A stretch of DNA of 64,000 bases, from assembly GCA_028554755.1 (NCBI GenBank), contig JAPTOF010000006.1:3156501-3220500 (forward strand). The letters run 5' to 3'. Both the position numbers and the translations under genes were made by a program. The DNA comes from Cordia subcordata (Eukaryota; Streptophyta; Magnoliopsida; Boraginales; Cordiaceae). Below, one piece after another: positions 1-12,400 of the stretch. Each line of letters starts with the position of its first letter. Within the stretch, counting starts at the first letter, position 1. The notes beneath the pieces were generated by a model, which was not told the origin of the DNA, did not search any database, and saw nothing but the letters and a program-made list of their open reading frames with translations.

Positions 1-464
1 CCTCTGATCTCCAGGCTCACTCTGGAACGAGTCGAACAACCGCTACACTGGAGGCAGGGAGGGGAAGGAAGGAAGGAGTTGGGTGGTGGTTAAATTGTGT
101 ACCCACAAGCCACAAATAGTCTTGAGGTAGAAGACAGAGCTAAAAAGATGAAGTATTTTGACTAAGATGATCATTTGAAACACAATTTATACCAAGCATA
201 TCATTGAATCAGCTACAAGAAAAAGTATTGTTGCAGAAGAAAGGTCACGCTACAAAGAGTCTGTAGGATCTAACAATAAAAGTAAAAGAAAGACGAAATT
301 TTGATCAGACTCGCAACTTTTTTCTTCTAAATGTGTGATCAATTGTTCCCTGTAGTTCTTACCTATGTGAACTAACAGATAAAAAGAACTTGCTGATTGA
401 CTAATCCCTGTACCGAACAAAATATACTAACCTCTGTCTCATTCAATAGTATAACTTAGATTGA
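1..464. other. 3' flank of NFXL2
   Basis: This stretch lies downstream of the NFXL2 stop codon, which is on the minus strand, so it should hold that gene's 3' UTR and part of the next spacer. I see no supported coding region. The first 80 bases are GC-richer than the rest and could belong to a neighbouring unit cut by the window edge. Confidence 0.4.
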
Positions 465-3400
465 TTATATTCGTGGGTGTCTTCTTCTTTGCTTTTGCAT
501 CTCAACTTCATTCATCCAATCCGAGAGCCAGAGAAGGCCCTTGTACCCATAGTATCCCAACGCCATGATAGTAACCACAATTGTGACAAGAAGGAACAGC
601 CTCCAAAGTCTGGTAATAATTTTCTGGCAGAAAAAAAACAAGATATATTAATACTAAGGGCCATAAGAGGCATTTCTTTTTTTTTTCCTTTTTCACTTGT
701 TCATAGACAGACCTCCAGCATTGATATCTTCTTTTCTTCCTGTACTCTTTGGCGTCGTCTCCGGCGTTTTGGCACAACGTTTTTTTCAGCATCTTGCTCC
801 TTTTCCTGAGACAAGAAAGGCAGATATTAGAATGTGAATAACGTAAGAAAATGCGTCATGCATGCCTCTTCTATGATCTAGCTCAGAATCACAATCTACT
901 AGCATGAAACAGAGTTGCCTCAAGCACACTTTTCTCACTGTTGATGAGTGGCATATTCATATAGCCGGGTGTGTCGCACCAAGCAACGTTAAAGAAAGTT
1001 GCTCTCAGCAAGATAAATTTTCTTTTCAGTTAATGATAAGTTTACAATCACAAAGTGCATTATTAGATACATTCCTGTTTTCTAGGTATCCCAAGAAACA
1101 AAACAGAAAAACGGAAACCTTCAGATGTTTCATTTTCTCTGTCATGGATATAGAAAATGCCACTTGTAGTACAACTGTACACGGGATGCGTAATAAGTAA
1201 GTATGTCTTATTGTATCTACTAATTTTAGTCTCTCAGGTGCATTTATCAAACAAGAATAATGGATTTGTACCATATCTGCGATCTTATTTCCTTGCCAAT
1301 ACCAAACTTCACCTAATAACATGCAGAAAGAAACTCAGAATTCATGAGAGTGAGCCTTGTGGTGATATCTTACGTTATTAGAAGGGAGATTTCATGATTA
1401 ACCAATATATCCAGGTATTTCCCAGAATATTATGGCATATGAAAGAAGGATTAAAATTATTAGAAAAACGAGTATGGAAACAATATATTTGTGAGGAAGG
1501 ATGTGGAACGGAAGATGAAACAGGCGGGCTGAGCACCGTGGGCCACTGCAAATTATCTCAGACAATGAATAAGAGACTACTAGCACCTAGCATTGGCTTC
1601 AGTGTAAAGAAGAATTTAGCAAAGATCTTGTTTTTGAATGAATAAGCAAAAAAGCATCTCAAGACCCAAAGCCCATGAGAGGCCCCTTTTGATACTAAGA
1701 GGAATCCAAAATCACCATTCATATGTTTCACAAAATTGATACCTTACGCACTGCAGAACTGAGCCTAGTAATCAACAAATTTAGGGTCTTTTTGGCCTAG
1801 TTGAGTAATTTTAGTTTTTGTTACAAGTGCAGTTGAACAAAAGCATATAATTGTTTGCCTATTTTTACCTTTTGAGCTTTCAGCTACTTTAAGGGCAACG
1901 TTAGATTTCGAAAAATGTGGAGGGTAATTTTGAGAAAAGAAAAAAGAAAAACTACTTCGTGCATGATATGAAAACAGTTTCATGAAAGCTTTTCTTTTTC
2001 TTTTTGAAAGCCTCAATTTGGAGTTTCTTACTTTCTAGTTCTTTTAGCTTTCACTTGAACATAGAGCACTTCCAAAAATGAGCCAAACAAGTTAATAGCT
2101 TCATCTTCTAAATTCACAGGGAGTACTTTTAAGTGTCTAAAAGGTGCGCCAAAATAGACCCTTGGCAAAATTAAAAATGTTGGTCTGTAAGGTAACAGAG
2201 AGAGGTGACCTCAGGACGTTTAGCTTTACGAAGTTGTAACTCCATATCTGCAACCTTCACTTTACTCTTGCAGTCGGAATTGCAAGGAAGGAGTCCAAGT
2301 CCGAATTGACTTTTAAATACATCTTTGGGATCAGAACCAGCACTGTGGTAGGCTGCTTGAACATCATAACATAGCCACTCCTTTTTCAGGGTTTGGCACC
2401 CGCATCGGACAATAACCTTAGACAAAATAAAAGACTAACTTGAGCTTTGATAGCATAAAATAGAATAAAGACATAGAAATTGAGGCAGGGGATAAAGAAA
2501 TGGGCTAAAAGTAAGTTATCTCTTAAATGGAAATCAATGCAGTAAAATGATTTATCTATTTGCAAGACTAATACAAGCACTCCACTTGCTGCCACCTACA
2601 ATTACAAAAAGATGGGACTTGAATATTAAAATTCCTTGAAGTCACAAGCTCCTAATGTTGCCAACAAAATTTAACATCTTGTCTTGGTCAGGCAACTAGA
2701 AGGATGCTAGTGAAAAATCTTATCTTTGGGCTGAAATTCATATTATTAACCAAATTAGCAAAAATTTAGAGCTTCAATCCATCAAAATGATAAATTTATA
2801 CTTTGTAATATATGATAAAACTTATAACAAGTTTTCCTGCCAGCTACGAGTTCCAAGCCACCTGTTTGAAAATAATCCTGTTCACTTGATGGTTCAAAGA
2901 TGTGTCATTATATGTTCTTTAGAGTTATTGTTATTTTTTTTTGTAAATACAAGACTTTGTTCAAAGGCTGGTGTGAACTCTACAATGAACATTGGAGTAG
3001 ATAATTGTTGGTCTATGGAGAAAGCAATACCAATGACTGATAAGATATGCTTCATCTTATTATATTCTTGATTTTTCTTCTTCATTTTCATTTGATCTAT
3101 TCATGACGTAACCTGATCTGCAAATTAGCTGGTACCAAAATAAAGCATAGGTCCAGAACGCATAACATTATCATGGAACTGCCTCGTCAAGAGCCAAATT
3201 CTCTTTTCACTTCATTGACAAGCAAGAATTCTTCTATACATGGCCTGAATAAACTTTACATGTGAGGACAATACATTGAACTCCTATAGTAAGTGAAAAA
3301 CCAACTTCCAGTTGACAAACTAAACTATGCAGTTTGGAAGTCAACCAAGTGAAATAAGAAGTTTGAAAATCAGCTAATAACAATAAAGGCCATAGTATTA

Positions 3401-6400
3401 CCTTTTTGGAACAGTTGTCAGGTGATGGACATTCACCGGGATGGCATGTCTGTGGGCATAAATGAGTGCAGTTGGGTAATTTCCTGCACATCAATAGTAA
3501 GATAAGGTGGAGCCTCAGCAAAAGTAAGCAGAATAAAATATTTGCATTCCTTTCAGATCACGTAGAAAGCAACCTAATTTGATCAGTGTAATCATACAGA
3601 ACATGTCAGAGGGAAAAGAGAGGGTGAAAACCTAACCAGCAATCTCCTCTTTCTTATAATTGCTTACTAATATACATGCAACAGACCTTTCGTGATACTT
3701 GTCATCTACAACGATGTTCTTCCAGGTTTGAATAAATATAATAGGCTTCAATTATGGAACATTTATAGTTAAGCTAACATACATCTCCCCAGAATTCGTT
3801 GACATTGTTTTAGTAATTGACTCACTCTTCAGCTCTGTTGGCCCCTTGCACCATCAATAGGGCCAGTCAAGTTGGCCCTCTCCAGCCACACAACTTGACA
3901 ACGTATGCTATGCTTGTATAAGTTGATCAACAATTACAAATTTCATATTTAAGCGTAAGGTCATCAAAATATTGAAGTACACTTCATGACAAACAAGAAA
4001 CTTTATGAAGCTCAAATATCCAGTGACTCATCCCTGAATCAAAGCAGGCTGTCTTGGAATAGCAAAATTGCTTTAGAATTCCAGAAGTAAACCAAAAATA
4101 CCTATGGCAGGGTCCTCCACATGAACGAACAATAGTTTGCTCCTTTTGAGGCAAGCTGTTGTAATACATGCACTTAAAGACATGAACCATGGAACCACAG
4201 TGACATGAACGCTTTACAAGTGTTCTGCAAGGGGGACATTCTCCAGGGTGACAAAGCAGCGGACATGAATGTGGACATGCAGGCTTCCTCTCCTAAATGC
4301 AGAGGACCATATGAAAGCATGTCATCTGATGAATTTTCTCATTTAAACATTCCAATGAGACTAAAAATTTAATGATGCATCACCAGATAACTATTTCATA
4401 GTTAGGCATTTACTATAATATGTGAAGACTATCATATAGTCACAAAGAGAGACAATACTTAAAGAAGAATTTCACTAGAGAACGAAAGCAGAGCAACAGA
4501 TCTATAAAAGGAAAAGGGAAGTCCTACCTTTTGGCAAGGAACAGTACACTCTTCACACGATTTGCCTTTGGCATGTGCATCTAGTTCTGAAGAATGACTC
4601 TTTAAGGCATGGCATACTCTAGTGCAATAATGGTTGCCGCAATGAAGAAGGTTTCCACAATAATTTTCACAGGAAAATTCTGGTTTATTTGAGCAAACCA
4701 TCTGAAAGGATGAAAAATATGTCAAGAAAAGCCTTTCGTAGTAAAATGGACACACACACGCATCGAAGACAGTTAATCACACACCCCAAGAAAGTGGCAG
4801 GAGAGAAAAATGCAAAAGCATAAGAATAACGATAAAGCATTCAATTTTAGAAATTTAATACCAACCATCCTTTCTGCTCCTATGTGATGGCCAACACATG
4901 ATCTCCATACAAGTTCCGGACATGGAGGACATGGTGAACCAGGAATGGGTTCACTCTGATGATTCAACTTCTTTTTCTTTGGTTTCAATGTAAATTCTGG
5001 AAGTGGAGGAGGTCTTGGACCATGGCACCTATATTTAGCAAATAATAAGCAAGATGATTACCATGACAACTTCCTGTTGGTGTGAGCATGCTGAACAAGA
5101 TACCAAATGTACTATGCAGCGCACCTTAACTTACACCTGTGGCCACAGGGGTATTCTTCATCACAAATCAATCGACATGGGGGACAAGCTCCATAATGGC
5201 ACTTGTGTGGCTGGAAAACAGAAACACAGGAATCAATACTGGAGCTAATATCTAGGTGAAATAATCTTAAAAATTAATCCTGGAGCTAGCTGTGAAGAAT
5301 AAGAATCCCATAAAAGCCACTTTTAGTAAATTATTGCTGCTTTCATCAGAACAAACTCAACTCCTATCCTTATCCATGAATAACTAATTTAACCTTGCAA
5401 GTCGAGACATGGCTGCATAGCGGAGTGACACGACATCGTTTTGGACATTTAGGAGGTTTCTGTTCATTTTCTGTGCCACAAGGAACCTGAATAAGAGCTT
5501 CAAAGAAGATCAGTGAAAGTTAAAAGGGAAGAATTGCACTATGATATCAGGTACAATATCTTCAAAAACAAATTTGACATATATTGCATAAAGAAAGAAA
5601 GCATATACGTTTTTTGTACACTTGGGGAAAGGTTTTCATGCAATACCATTACACCTGACATGTTTTCTTCTCTTTGCAAAGCATTTCATAACTACAATAA
5701 AGTTACAAATCAGTCATTGATAAATGTGGTAGAAGTTTATTCCAAAAGAAAATGTGATAGAAGTTTTCATTGGTCATAGTCAATTGAAATTTGAGAAAGA
5801 AAAAATAAATTCTGATACTATTTCAAAATCTCTTAAAAACCAAAATGAGCAACAATGTAGATAAATTACTGAACTCTCACCTCAAAATGTGTCTCCCCAC
5901 ATGAGCATGAAATCATCACCATCATAGGGCATGGAGCACAAGCACCTCTGCACAAATAAAACAACAAACAAGTCAGTGAAGTCCACAAATAAGTATTAAA
6001 CACTACAAGATCTGAGTAGCAGCGACAGCCTATACATGACAATTTTCTCAATCATAATGACCCCTCCATTAATATGTTTAATAAACAAAGGAGACTAAAG
6101 TCTACAATGAAACCCTTATATTTCTTTCTGAATTTCTTGGGAGGCATTAAACATAAAAGCTGATTGGTTTGATTGCAGCATGTAGTTGGTAAATCCAAAT
6201 TCTCGCAATAAAATTGGAAGCCATAGCATGGGACTACTACCCTTTCTCATTTGTTGAAAACTGGAAAAGGGTGGAATATGCCGTGTGCACTCTAGGCTGA
6301 ACAGCATGAATAAATGTCCACTAAGCATCACTAAAATCCTCTGCAAGGAAGAGGGCAGTCTATATTACTCCTTTCCTGACTAATTCATTCTTGTAGAACA

Positions 6401-8117
6401 AGACCTAATTATGTATTTGTTCTTCCTAAGGATTATGGTAGCTATACAATGGATGGATACTCTGTCCTAACAAGTTTAATTACACTAATATCTTCATGTG
6501 GAAAGACATTATAGGCGGAGTTTACCATTGACCAAATGGGATAACAGTATAAGAATGTAAGCAAAAAATTGATGGCAGAATTTCAAAGATATTCAATCTG
6601 CTTGGCAAAATAAATCTATTGCTTCAGTACATACCTATGACATGGAGCAGGACATTTGTGATTCCTACATCGAAGCTTCCTGTCACAAATCTAGAATTCG
6701 GAAAACTGCACAGATCAGATCCAATTCCAAGGAAACCGTTCAACTGAATTAGCCAATAACCCATACACACCTCTGAACAAGGAGGACAGTCTCCATCGCA
6801 GCAGCGGCGCTTACAAGCATGGCGTCCACAATCCCGCACTTTCTGGCACTTCCTTTCACATGTCAAATCTTGATAACAAGGAACCTATACTAAATTTAGT
6901 TTACCGTCTCCTATTTCCAAACTTCATAAAAATTCAACAATGAAAATTCATACGCAATTCCATCAATAAATGGGATCAGATTTTACCTGTTTCCTCAAAC
7001 TCCCGCACCTACACAACTTTGAAACAACAGTCCTACAAGTCTCAATACATGGCCCACGATGGCATCTTTCTGGACACCTATGGAATCCACAACTCAACAT
7101 TTTATCACAAGTCGCCCCACACAATGGCACCGCAGCATCACAAGGCATCCGTTCATACACTCTCTTCCCACAAGGACAACTTCTCTTCCCCTGAAGTGGA
7201 CACACCCCACAATCACCTTTGTGACACCCTCTCTCACACACATGCCTTCCACACTTGAGAGACTTATTACAAGGGTTCTCGCACCTAAAAGTCCTCTCAA
7301 AACACTCTCTTTCCCTCTCGACCTTCCCACACTGGCACTTATAAATCCCTTTAACACGACAATTTGGACACTCTCCCTCGTGGCAAATCTCATTGCACCT
7401 ATGAACTCCACAAGATAACAACTTTTTACACGCTTTGTTACACGAAAACTCCTTAAAGCCGCATCGCTTAACATCCTCTAATCCCCCACAGAAACACCTA
7501 GTTCTCACCAATTTCGGACACGAGGGGCACGGTCCCGGGTGGCACAACAACAAACAATGGTGCCCACAGTTATCCCTCAACGGCCTACCACAAATTTCAC
7601 CGCAAGAATGGGGCAAAACCCAGGGATCATGGGGAGGGTTCTCGAGTTTCCCACAAAAGCAATAATACGTTTTAGGGATTTGAGATTTGGCATAATCGGT
7701 GCGGCATTTGGGGCAATGCCAGAGGAGAGAGGAATCAGTGACAGTGACGGCGCGTGAGGAAGCGCGTGCGGCGGAGAGGTTAGACGATTGCTGCGCCCAG
7801 GATTGGATACAGAGGAGGTGGAAGACGGCGAAGCAGCGAGAATAACAGGACCAGGTGGGATCGGTGGGCTTGACGCGCTCGAGGCAAATGAGGCAAGAGA
7901 GAGCACCACTGCGTGATGAGGTTAAGAAAGATTGGATCTTGATTAGGTCTTGTTGGTCAGGGTTTTCATGGCCGGTGAGCTCTAGGTAGGATTTGAAAAT
8001 GGTGGAGGAGAGGTCGAGGTGGGTGATGGTGGTGGAGGTGGTCGGAGAGGGGTCGGAATCGGAGTCCGAAGACGTCGGAGAATGGCGTGGTGGCAGGGTG
8101 GTGATGGTGGAGGTCAT
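465..8117 (-). CDS. NFXL2: NF-X1-type zinc finger protein NFXL2-like (13 exons, 871 aa)
   Basis: Coding exons on the minus strand: 8117-6987, 6884-6771, 6690-6635, 5947-5881, 5486-5394, 5210-5125, 5028-4866, 4701-4528, 4292-4102, 3483-3402, 2416-2210, 805-713, 623-465. All introns are GT-AG and all phases agree. An N-terminal C4HC3 RING/PHD-like finger is visible (C75, C78, C91, C95, H100, C103, C135, C138). A long series of NF-X1 Cys/His fingers follows, roughly residues 165-740, with units such as [17 protein letters not shown]. Near the C-terminus come a basic KRRRRRQR stretch (about 801-808) and a hydrophobic segment (about 828-848) before a conserved tail ending RRRHPRI. Length is close to Arabidopsis NFXL2 (about 880 aa). 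In Arabidopsis, NFXL2 modulates ABA, H2O2 and stress responses. The exon 6 donor at 5125 was preferred to an earlier GT because it restores the family string [15 protein letters not shown]. Exon 1 alone encodes 43% of the protein. Confidence 0.93.
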
Positions 8118-9437
8118 TTTAGGAATTTTGAGAGGGAAGGAGGTCTGGGTAATTTTGTTTGATGTGTGGGAAAAAGTGGCGTTTTAATGGTTATCAACCC
8201 GCGCAAAATGCTTACATAACTCAGATGAGGGATTAAGTAACTCGTTAAAAAGATTTTGAGGATTAAAATGACTAATTATAAATTCAAGAGATATTTTTGT
8301 CCAAATTTTTATTTAAATTTACCCATATCACGTGTATAGTATACTGTTAAGTTGAAAATTGTGAGAAAAAAATTATGAATTATTTTTTAAAAATTAGAGA
8401 GAACCGTTGAATTTAACGACTCAATGAAATTGGGGTCTTATTGGCGTATATCTAGTAAGAATTGAAACTACAAATTTGTCAAGTTCCGTTCTCATTCCAT
8501 GACCAATAAAAGTTTGAAACTTCTTTCGTAACTTTCAAAACCTTTCCGTAGTGGTTTTCTTCCAATTTATCCTTTTCATGTGAATCCTACGAGATATGGG
8601 AGGTTGGGTTGGCAATAGAGGGTTTTCGAAAAAAAGAAAGAAAAATTGATAGAATGCCTTTTATCTCGAACTTTTCAAGTGGTCCTTTATGTCATATTTC
8701 TACCTTAATATAGTACACTCGCTAAGTCAAAACAATGCCACCACGATATAAAAAACCATTGAGTGAGTTAAATATTGTTGAGTTGTAAATTTTATGAAGT
8801 CTGGCAGAGTCATGATATTTTCATAAATCGAGTCATATCATCGGTTATTCACGTTGTTATGCATATATAACATGTACATTTCAGCCCAATCCTTACAAAT
8901 CAAAAGAATTTCTTTTAAATTGGGTATCAGTCTAAACATTTGAAGGTTGATTTCACATTATTAAAGTATTTTTCTCTAAGAATAGATTTGACCGGACACT
9001 TCCAAAGGACCAATAAGTATTTAATTTGTAATGGAGACACTGTTATAGTTCAATGATCTAATACAACTTGTACTTTTTGGGTCAATATACAACCTTTTTG
9101 TAAGAAACAGATAAGAGTGGAACTTACCTGTTATTCTTATGTGCATTTGGGATAGAAAATTCAATGCAAAGCCCAATCTTGCCTGCTCGCGCAGGCAAAG
9201 TCCAAACAAGGGTCGTATTAAAAGTTAACAAGATGATGTACCCAACACGCATATATGTATTACGACGATGATAAGTAAATATGAATTCCTGTACAGACAC
9301 ACTAGATACAGAAGACACAAACAGTTTGAACAGAATCATTGAAGTTGCAATATGCGGCACACTCTAACTCTAATTAAAGAAAAATATGAAAGAGAAAGGA
9401 TGGGGATAACATAATCCAAGCGTGCGGGGAACACGTA
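8118..9437. other. Spacer: NFXL2 promoter side and PLC2-like 3' side
   Basis: This AT-rich spacer lies between two genes on the minus strand. It must contain the NFXL2 promoter and 5' UTR (next to 8118) and the 3' UTR of the PLC2-like gene (next to 9437). No other coding region is supported. A short perfect inverted repeat lies at 9179-9198 (8-bp arms TTGCCTGC / GCAGGCAA, 4-base loop). Confidence 0.5.
9179..9198. repeat. 20-bp perfect hairpin downstream of the PLC2-like gene
   Basis: The arms TTGCCTGC and GCAGGCAA flank the loop TCGC. It sits about 240 bp past the PLC2-like stop codon, probably within or just after the 3' UTR. No function can be assigned. Confidence 0.6.
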
Positions 9438-12400
9438 TCAAACAAATTCAAACCGCATAAGAAGCTTTACAGAATTGTACTTCTCCCCCTTACGATCATA
9501 GAGTGGAACAGCTCGGATACCTTTTCTCAGCTCCCACACGGGCAGGCATGTTTGACCTCCAAAGTCATCCTTTTCAGACATATCGTACTCATGGACTTCA
9601 ATCCTAAGCAGAGCCAGCTCAGGAACTGTTAACGGGAACTCAAACTCCTCGTTCCAAGTGGGTATCCAATTATCTTCAAGTGTCTTTGTCTTCTTCATTA
9701 CATTATCAGCCTGCACTCCAGCAATACCCACCTGTAGATAGATTACATTTAACCCCACTTGGACCAGGAGTGCTACTCTTTTCTTTTGGGAACTCTGTGT
9801 ATAAAGCAGCTAACTTACATGAAATCTACATAGTACCAACAAGCAGGTGCAGGAATGATGGATTTAAATTGATAGACATGCTTTATTTAACTTTTATGAT
9901 GTCCTCTTCGTATGAAGGTAAAGAGCATGCATCAATTTGTTTCCAATATTGTTTTCCACTTCTTTTTACTGTAATTAATAGTATACACTTTCTACCGAAC
10001 AGATGAATATCCACACCTGTACTAAATACAAATGCTTCTTTATGGGTCACATTTATCAAAGCCTTGATTAGTTGGAGGCGACTAACAGAACACAAAGCCA
10101 TGTAAAGAATCATATTTACTAACCCTCGTATAGAAATCTGGAGGTGAATATGTATCAAAGTGTGTATGTCGGAAGTCATAATACCATCCTTCACCCATAA
10201 ATACAGTCACCTGTTTAACAGCAAGCAGAACTTCAGAGAAACCTAAGCAAAGTGATAAGGACATAATATAATAAAGAAGAGTCATAACAAATTCTGAAAT
10301 CTCAACTTACCTTCAAAGTAGTTTTCACTGGTAATTCGACTTTAGGATCAAAAACCTCATTATGGTGACCAGTTTTCAATAAAAAATCTGGTTTTTTAAC
10401 ATATCCACAACCACCGTTGGCCCTGAACATTCCTTGCATCAACCAAAGTGATCTTCCATAACCCTGTTGCCAAATTTTTATGATATTCTTTCTATGAGAA
10501 AATATGCAAGATCAACATAAATGATTTGCTACAAGAAGGTGATAGCTGATGCACAACACTCGTGACAAAATAATCATGTCTTGGTGTGTCTGAAGCAATT
10601 CTATATCACCTTGATGGAGCAGGCTCAAGATTTTGATCACCAGTTACAAATGAGCTTATTTACGTTCACATAAAATTTTAAATATACGACGATCTATTTT
10701 CATCATTGGCATAGCTGGTATAAATAAGCAAAAAAGAGGGACAGACAAGAGGAGCCACTGCCCACTGCGGAGCTTTTCAGGCGAGAGAATTTTGTATGTA
10801 TTCATTTTACTCTGTATATAAATAAGGACACCTGTACTTTCCCAACCTCTAGATAAACAGATGAAAGAAAGATTTAGAAATTGATAAGAGGGAAACATTT
10901 TGATTGTATAAAAAGACCAATAAATGAGGGTAGAGTAGTTGATTATTCTTCACAGAAGAGACATCTGTTTGCTGCAACATGATTAACTTCCTTGCTACAT
11001 ATTGCAAGATTAACCATCTTAATCATTTTTGAGTTGGAACCTTCAAATCAGAAAGTCATAGCAAATCAAAGGTTGACAAAATGGCTATAAGATCTAATTC
11101 TGGTAAGGGAAGCAGACCAACGGAGTGAGTGAAAAGATAAATATAGTACAGGCAAATTTTTCAAAGGTGTAATGCTTGCTGGACCAATAGAGAAGACAAT
11201 GAAAGAAACAATTTCTTCGTAAATTGCTTCTCATCATCTTTAAGAAATCCCTCAGAAGGATAAATATAACTGGAAACTTGTGGCATTTTGGGTTTCCATT
11301 CGATGATTTTGTCAAATAAGCATGAAAAAGATTGTTGTATAGCCATGGAGTGATTAGATCTATATGGTGACCACCACGAGAAGCAAATAGAGACATATTT
11401 AGGATATTTATCTAGCAACAATTCCTCAATGAATAGAGAGCTCTAACCTGCATATTAAAAGCAACCATCTGGGCCCCATGTGACCATGCAATTAGAGGAT
11501 TGTAATTGGATGAGTCAAAACGTATACCTTTTGGGTAAACTCTCAACAAGTTCCTCTGGGTAAACCTGAAGTGAACATATACAAATATAAATACCAGATT
11601 GTTAATCTTTGACATGCTTTAGCATAAACTGTGTTAAGTGCACTGTGAAGACTAAGATGCAAAAATCTAAAAAGATACAGGAAAAAACAAGCACCCAGAA
11701 TCCATACATTGAGTTATAGAAAGAGGAAGACTCTTTTATAAGAAACTAAAGCCAAAGAAGTTGAGTTGACTATATGCTTTAGACTGAAGCACATGATTTT
11801 ATTATATTTACACTGCATTCCTGAACTGAATTTCAATTCTGACCATCTAAGTGGATTATCATGTGATTTTGTTCCTGAACTTCTGAAATAACAGTTACTA
11901 CCATTGCATTTACACCTGAAGACGGCTTACTAAAAGCAATATCTATATTTATCAAGCTTGGACCTTATATATGCTTCATCTGTTAGCCAAAACCCAGCAT
12001 TTGTTGTGGGAAAGATGTGCAAGAAATGCACAAGAGGAAAACCAAAACTGGAACTTCTACCTGACTATATCTTTCCCATGAGTTACCACAGCCTTTTCAA
12101 GCTCTAATTCGCTTAAACTAAGACGTCTCACTTTATCACCATCAAGTCTCAACCAGTCCGTCATCCCACCCTTTCCCTTTCCAGCATGAATAGCAATCAA
12201 GCGCTTGTATTCTGGTGCTACATTTTGCTTTGCTTTAAGACCTTCTTCATCATCCGTGTCATCTTTGGTGCCCTCTTCATCGTCCAAATTATCCTGCCAA
12301 AAGGAGAATTAGTTTCAAAAATGGTACATACCAACGATTGTAGAGAAAATGAGCCTGCACGACAAAGAATAGGAAGCCTCAGTATTCATTTCACCTTATC

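Noticed and set aside
5054..5124. Alternative donor (CACAG/GTGTAAG) about 17 bases upstream of the chosen end of NFXL2 exon 6
   Set aside because: It also keeps frame, but it deletes the conserved CKL-R stretch between the two Cys ligands. The donor at 5125 restores the family motif.
7019..7909. Long open frames on the plus strand and in a second minus frame (e.g. 7059-7418 plus, 7577-7909 minus)
   Set aside because: They overlap NFXL2 exon 1, whose frame encodes an unmistakable Cys/His-rich protein. The others are shadows.
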